11,738 bases of DNA from Myxococcota bacterium (GTDB lineage: Bacteria > Myxococcota_C > UBA6777), in contig CAUJFU010000144.1 of NCBI GenBank assembly GCA_963169055.1, positions 1 through 11,738 on the forward strand, read 5' to 3'. Numbering within the stretch: the stretch's first letter is position 1; each line of letters starts with the position of its first letter. The position numbers and the translations under genes are program-made. Below are positions 8,766 through 11,738 of this stretch, piece after piece. Under the pieces are notes generated by a model. It did not search any database. It was not told the DNA's origin and saw only the letters and a list, made by a program, of their open reading frames with translations.

Positions 8766-8955
8766 ACCGAAACACACCCACCGCAGCCACCGCGCTCACA
8801 ACCGTGACGTTCTTTACCGTCCGCTGAATCTTTCTGACCCGAGACCGAAACACACCCACCGCAGCCACCGCGCTTACAACCGTGACGTTCTTTACCGTCC
8901 GCTGATCTTTCGGACCTGAGACCGAAACACACCGATCACAGCTACCGCGCTCAAA
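8766..8955. repeat. 78-bp tandem repeat (two full copies, one partial)
   Basis: Unit 1 is 8766-8843 (78 bp), unit 2 is 8844-8920 (77 bp) and unit 3 is partial, 8921 to about 8955; each begins ACCGAAACACACC. Units 1 and 2 differ at only about four positions; unit 3 is more diverged. Unit 2 contains a small hairpin, GTCCG (8897-8901) with CGGAC (8911-8915), that is degenerate in unit 1. The array fills the spacer between two convergent genes. A 72-codon minus-strand frame runs through it (8764-8982), but it reads as a translated repeat (RTVKNVTVVSAVAAVGVFR twice), so I do not call it a gene. Function unknown; a terminator region or a degenerate recombination site array are possibilities. Confidence 0.75.
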
Positions 8956-8991
8956 ATCACCCAATCTATCACCCAAATCCATAGAAAATGT

Positions 8992-11043
8992 CTAGCTTTC
9001 GATGTCTAAAAAATCGAGTGGACTTTGGGCTTCTTTTTTTGTAAAGCTTTTTACGGTATGTGTGTAGATCATCGTTGTGTTGAGGTTGTTGTGTCCGAGG
9101 AGTTCTTGAATGGTACGGATATCAAAGTTTGCTTGCAGCAAATGGCTCGCGAAGCTATGCCGAAGAATATGTGGGGTCACTCGTTTTGGTATGTCGGCCT
9201 CATAAGCTGCTTTTTTGATGGCCTTTTGAACGGAGCTTTCGTGGACGTGGTAGCGTCGAAGTTCTCCGTTTTGTGTTTGTGTCAGGTGATCTGCTGGAAA
9301 AAACCATTGCAAAATGAAATCTTTTGCGGCATTTTTATTCCTCCCGTTCTGGATTCCATGAAGAAAGACTCCATCAAACCCTGCGCGTTTATCTTCTTGG
9401 TGAAGTTTCGCAATCTGTTGAAATTGCTTCAGGAGCTGAGAGCGAATGCTTTGTGGCAAAGGAACACATCGATCTTTTCTTCCTTTTCCGTTACGAACAT
9501 ACAGCCGCTCGTTGTCAAAATCGATATCTTGCACGCGCAAGTTGAGTCCTTCTGACAAGCGCAATCCGCATCCGTACAAAACCATCGCGATCAAATCAAA
9601 GGGTTTTCCAAGGTTTGCGAACAGCTTTCGCGCCTCTTCTTGAGACAATACGGCGGGTACATATTTCGTTTTTTTGGCGCGGATTACACCTGTAAAATTT
9701 TCGAAATCTTTCTGAAGCACATGCTTGAAAACAAACAATAGTGCATGAAAAGCGAGGTTTTGGCTCGAAGCAGAAATGCGGCGATGTACAGCAAGGTGAC
9801 TTAAAAACGCGGCGACGTCGGTATCGCAAAGTTCGTTTGGGGGTTTGTGCTTGCAAAACAATTCCAGTTGATACACCCAACCTTTATAACTTTTGAGTGT
9901 CTTGGGAGAATAATGTCTGGTTTCGATAGCCGACTCAAGCAAGCGGTAGACAACAATCCAAGTCATTTTTTGAGAAATAAATGGGTCAATGTGGTTCTCT
10001 GTCTGGTTCACTTTCTGGGAAGCAGGCAAATCGGTATGGTTATCTATCTGGTTTATCTTTTGAGAAACAAGCGCGTCAATGTGGTTCTCTATCTGGTTCA
10101 CCTTTTGAGAAATAGGCGTTTCAATGTGGTTCTTTACCCGATTCATTTTTTGAGAAATAAGCGTGTCAACATAGTGCTCTGTCTGATCAAAGATCTGCGC
10201 GGTTGTTCTGTTTACAAAGAAATTTCTAAATTTTGTGCCATCATCCGACCGAGAAGCTTCATCCATCAAGGCAACGTGTTCTTCTGCCGAATTATTCAAA
10301 GCTGCATTGTTTACTTTTAAGCCATCATTCGATAGAAAAAAATGGGATCTTTCTCTTTTTTCCAGACCAAGATCGTTCTTTTTTGCAGATGCCTCTTGAT
10401 TTCCGTTTTCTTTCGGGGTGACTGCTTGGTATCCATCGTTTTCTAACGGTGTCTCTCGATATCTGTTTGTTTGTGTAGCATTCGATGGCAACGCTTGGTG
10501 TTGCTTACTTTCGCGCTCGTGTTCGGCCTTCTGCTCGTTTGAGTCCTCATCGCAAGTACAAGCGAACATTTCGGCTTGGTTGAAGATGTCCTGTTCAGCC
10601 TTTGGCTCGATTGAGTCCGCGTTGTGAGTCTCCTCTTGATGTTCATCACAAGGGCCACAAGTGAATGGAATGTTTTGCAAATTCAAGAAAATATGAATCG
10701 CATTTTTCGCTTGTTTTCTTTTCCAAATTTCTTGATTTTTCTCTTTTAATTTTCCAATAAAAAAATCTATCGTTTCAATTTTTTCCAAATTAAATGAATA
10801 TTTTCTGCAAAAGTCAAAATAATAGCGAACCCATTTAACACAATGAAAAATTTCTTCTTTTTTGATTCCTGTATGTAGAAGATGGCGCTCGTATCTGCTT
10901 ATGCTTGTGGCAAAGGTCGGCCTTGTTGAGTTTCTCGTCATGTGTTGAGGCGCAAAGGCCCTCTTGTTTATAGCAGGTGCTGATCTAACTGGTAGACGGC
11001 AAAATCCCAAAGCATCTGAAATCTTCGATGCTGGATCCGTCAC
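8992..11043 (-). CDS. intI: Integron-integrase-family tyrosine recombinase with duplicated N-terminal domain
   Basis: DNA strand-exchange enzyme of 683 aa counted from the GTG at 11043. The catalytic domain (about 463-683) carries all active-site residues: R495 (CGLRLSEGL), K523 (GKGRKDR), H625 and R628 (PHILRHSF), H651 (LLGHNNLNTTMIYTH) and the nucleophile Y660. Between K523 and H625 an extended stretch (about 555-602, WFFPADHLTQTQNGELRRYH) follows the extra domain that separates IntI from XerC/XerD (compare FAQHTHSTDPRSGVVRRHH in IntI1). The usual core-binding domain is at about 361-450. An additional SAM-like core-binding domain is at about 45-122 (WVRYYFDFC, WKRKQAKNAIHIFL). Residues 123-360 form a hydrophilic, repeat-rich linker. 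IntI proteins are usually 320-340 aa. The start is uncertain: the GTG has a stop codon directly upstream and only a distant GGAG, while an ATG at 10941 (649 aa) lacks a well-placed Shine-Dalgarno site; conserved sequence begins after both. The AT-rich 5' part suggests horizontal origin. Confidence 0.9.
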   Translation of the reverse strand: MTDPASKISDALGFCRLPVRSAPAINKRAFAPQHMTRNSTRPTFATSISRYERHLLHTGIKKEEIFHCVKWVRYYFDFCRKYSFNLEKIETIDFFIGKLKEKNQEIWKRKQAKNAIHIFLNLQNIPFTCGPCDEHQEETHNADSIEPKAEQDIFNQAEMFACTCDEDSNEQKAEHERESKQHQALPSNATQTNRYRETPLENDGYQAVTPKENGNQEASAKKNDLGLEKRERSHFFLSNDGLKVNNAALNNSAEEHVALMDEASRSDDGTKFRNFFVNRTTAQIFDQTEHYVDTLISQKMNRVKNHIETPISQKVNQIENHIDALVSQKINQIDNHTDLPASQKVNQTENHIDPFISQKMTWIVVYRLLESAIETRHYSPKTLKSYKGWVYQLELFCKHKPPNELCDTDVAAFLSHLAVHRRISASSQNLAFHALLFVFKHVLQKDFENFTGVIRAKKTKYVPAVLSQEEARKLFANLGKPFDLIAMVLYGCGLRLSEGLNLRVQDIDFDNERLYVRNGKGRKDRCVPLPQSIRSQLLKQFQQIAKLHQEDKRAGFDGVFLHGIQNGRNKNAAKDFILQWFFPADHLTQTQNGELRRYHVHESSVQKAIKKAAYEADIPKRVTPHILRHSFASHLLQANFDIRTIQELLGHNNLNTTMIYTHTVKSFTKKEAQSPLDFLDIES
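9964..10188 (-). repeat. Five 45-bp in-frame repeats in the integrase linker
   Basis: Five uninterrupted 45-bp units (starts 9964, 10009, 10054, 10099, 10144) encode five 15-residue repeats at residues 286-360. The approximate consensus is (N/D)Q(I/T)(E/D)NHI(D/E)xx(I/V)SQK(V/I/M). SQK is invariant in all five, and the units are alike in DNA as well as in protein. Hydrophobic positions 3, 7, 11 and 15 give a 4-4-4-3 spacing, although proline occurs in three units. Confidence 0.85.
10521..10665 (-). repeat. Imperfect intragenic duplication in the integrase linker
   Basis: Segment 10521-10566 and segment 10593-10665 share GTTC(A/G)GCC..., CTCG(A/T)TTGAGTCC and TCATC(A/G)CAAG blocks; the second copy has an extra insert of about 20-25 bp. 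In protein they give CGPCDEHQ...IEPKAEQ and CTCDEDS...NEQKAEH, each with a CxxC or CxC pair followed by a KAE block. This is further evidence that the linker grows by duplication. Confidence 0.55.
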
Positions 11044-11285
11044 CTATGGAATCGATCTCCGCTATGAAAGAGAGAAGGCGCTATCCTTTCTTTGGGTGAG
11101 GGTTACGGTTCTAGTGATCGGTCGGTTGGCAAATTTTCTTATACCGGCGGCGGTCGTAGTGGTTTCGCCTTCGGTGGAGCGCAAAGAACCCGGTGCAGGG
11201 CTTACCTTTAACGCATCCACTGCCTTTTATTGCCTTGACCCGATCGTCTTTTTGCACAAGACTTTCGCGGTTCGAGTTGTTTTAT

Positions 11286-11326
11286 GGGGCGTTGCCCCAA
11301 ACCCCACAAGGGAGCGCGGCTCCCTT
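11286..11326. repeat. Double-hairpin REP-like element
   Basis: Stem 1 is GGGGC (11286-11290) with GCCCC (11294-11298), loop GTT. Stem 2 is AAGGGAG (11308-11314) with CTCCCTT (11320-11326), loop CGCGG. They are joined by AAACCCCAC and followed by GACCCCG. I recognise this layout (a GGGGCxxxGCCCC hairpin, AAACCCC, a second purine/pyrimidine hairpin, GACCCC) as a type of intergenic repeat seen in many bacterial genomes. No T-run follows on either strand, so it is not a classic terminator. Confidence 0.6.
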
Positions 11327-11392
11327 GACCCCGTGTTGACGAGGAGAGTCATTGTTTTTCAAACTAACAGCCCCACCGCTTGAAATAGTGCG

Positions 11393-11472
11393 AACACGAC
11401 TTTTGTTAGCCAAGTTGGGCGTTCGATCGCATCGGAGATCGGGCATCGCTCTCCTCAAACACGGCTTTTGTT
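11393..11472. repeat. 15-bp direct repeats, candidate integrase-binding sites
   Basis: AACACGACTTTTGTT (11393-11407) and AACACGGCTTTTGTT (11458-11472) differ at one base and are 65 bp apart. The first copy is followed by AGCC and then GTTGGGC (11414-11420), which fits the GTTRRRY integron core. Characterised attI1 uses direct-repeat IntI sites beside such a core, so this is a possible attI, but the similarity is weak and by eye only. CTAACA (11364-11369) and TGTTAG (11404-11409) also form a 6-bp inverted pair across the left copy. Confidence 0.35.
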
Positions 11473-11738
11473 CAACGACGTTAGTCTTGTCCCAGTTTAG
11501 TCGCGCAAAGGAGAAACGTCAAAGAGCAAACACACGAAAAACAGAAATAAAAGGCCGACGTATCCCTTATCCACAAAGCATGGTACAGAACAAACTCTCG
11601 TTGATGGTATCGCTTTGCTTCTGCTTTTTCATAAACGCTTCATCATCTCACCAACATAACAACCGACGGTTTTTTCTCTGCTTAATAAATTGTTGGCGCC
11701 GCACACCGATAGGCGATTCTTGGCGTTCTCTTTACGTC

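Larger units (their letters stand above)
11044..11738. other. Non-coding flank upstream of the integrase (possible attI/platform region)
   Basis: 695 bp with no convincing gene up to the window edge. In known integrons this side of intI carries attI and the first cassettes. It holds the double-hairpin element (11286-11326), a pair of 15-bp direct repeats (11393-11472) and one GTTGGGC core. A plus-strand frame of 139 codons (10964-11383) reads through the hairpin element and starts with TTG without a ribosome site, so it is not called. A frame open to the window edge from the ATG at 11580 is too weak to call. No LexA box or complete attC (RYYYAAC...GTTRRRY pair) was found by eye. Confidence 0.5.

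Noticed and set aside
8764-8982. 72-codon minus-strand frame with repeated RTVKNVTVVSAVAAVGVFR
   Set aside because: It is the translation of the 78-bp DNA repeats; the third unit has a 77-bp period and no ribosome site is seen.
8725-8991. CRISPR-like array
   Set aside because: Only two and a half contiguous 78-bp units without unique spacers.
10964-11383. 139-codon plus-strand frame beside the integrase
   Set aside because: TTG start without a ribosome site, translation runs through the double-hairpin repeat (WGVAPNPTRERGSLDP is the repeat in translation), and it may overlap the integrase 5' end.
11651-11696. CCAACA...TGTTGG inverted pair, considered as attC ends
   Set aside because: The right box GTTGGCG does not fit GTTRRRY and no inner L boxes or extended stem were found.
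11580-11738. Frame from ATG at 11580 open to the window edge, with a hydrophobic start like a signal peptide (could be a first cassette gene)
   Set aside because: No Shine-Dalgarno sequence close to the ATG, only 53 codons visible, cysteine/arginine-rich tail unlike a mature exported protein; the window ends too soon.

Overview
The window looks like chromosomal DNA of a Gram-negative bacterium related to the myxobacteria (Myxococcota or another deltaproteobacterial line). The evidence is a large multidomain Hanks-type Ser/Thr kinase, long spacers and a giant secreted protein of unknown function. The assignment is an inference; no rRNA or other marker gene is present. Base composition is moderately GC-rich, except for a clearly AT-rich stretch at about 10660-10900 inside the integrase gene.

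Left half (174-5110), three genes on the minus strand, read right to left. First is kbl (2-amino-3-ketobutyrate CoA ligase, threonine/glycine metabolism), then a soluble Ser/Thr protein kinase with a receiver-like N-terminus and a long sensory or adaptor-like C-terminus, then folE (GTP cyclohydrolase I, first step of folate/pterin synthesis). The spacers are about 195-200 bp, so a tight operon is not indicated. A run of ten G lies in frame in the kinase gene and a run of nine G lies upstream of folE on the coding strand; both are candidate slippage sites.

Middle (5111-8724). A 536-bp spacer without a convincing gene carries a 35-bp direct repeat. It is followed on the plus strand by a 1025-aa exported protein. 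This has two copies of a module resembling DUF3352-type repeats, an Arg/Tyr-rich insertion in the second copy, a concanavalin A/DUF1080-like domain and a C-terminal Ig-like (DUF11/CARDB-type) domain.

Right part (8725-11738). A 78-bp tandem repeat (two full copies, one partial) separates the exported-protein gene from a convergent tyrosine recombinase gene. The catalytic half of the recombinase closely follows integron integrases (IntI), including the IntI-specific insertion before the HxxR box. The protein is about twice the usual IntI length: it has a second, N-terminal core-binding-like domain, joined by a hydrophilic linker of about 235 residues that contains five 15-residue repeats. The 695 bp beyond its start, where an integron platform would carry attI, contain a double-hairpin REP-like element, a pair of 15-bp direct repeats 65 bp apart and one GTTRRRY-type core. 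No attC site or cassette gene could be confirmed before the window ends. The integrase and its flank are the most interesting part of the window.
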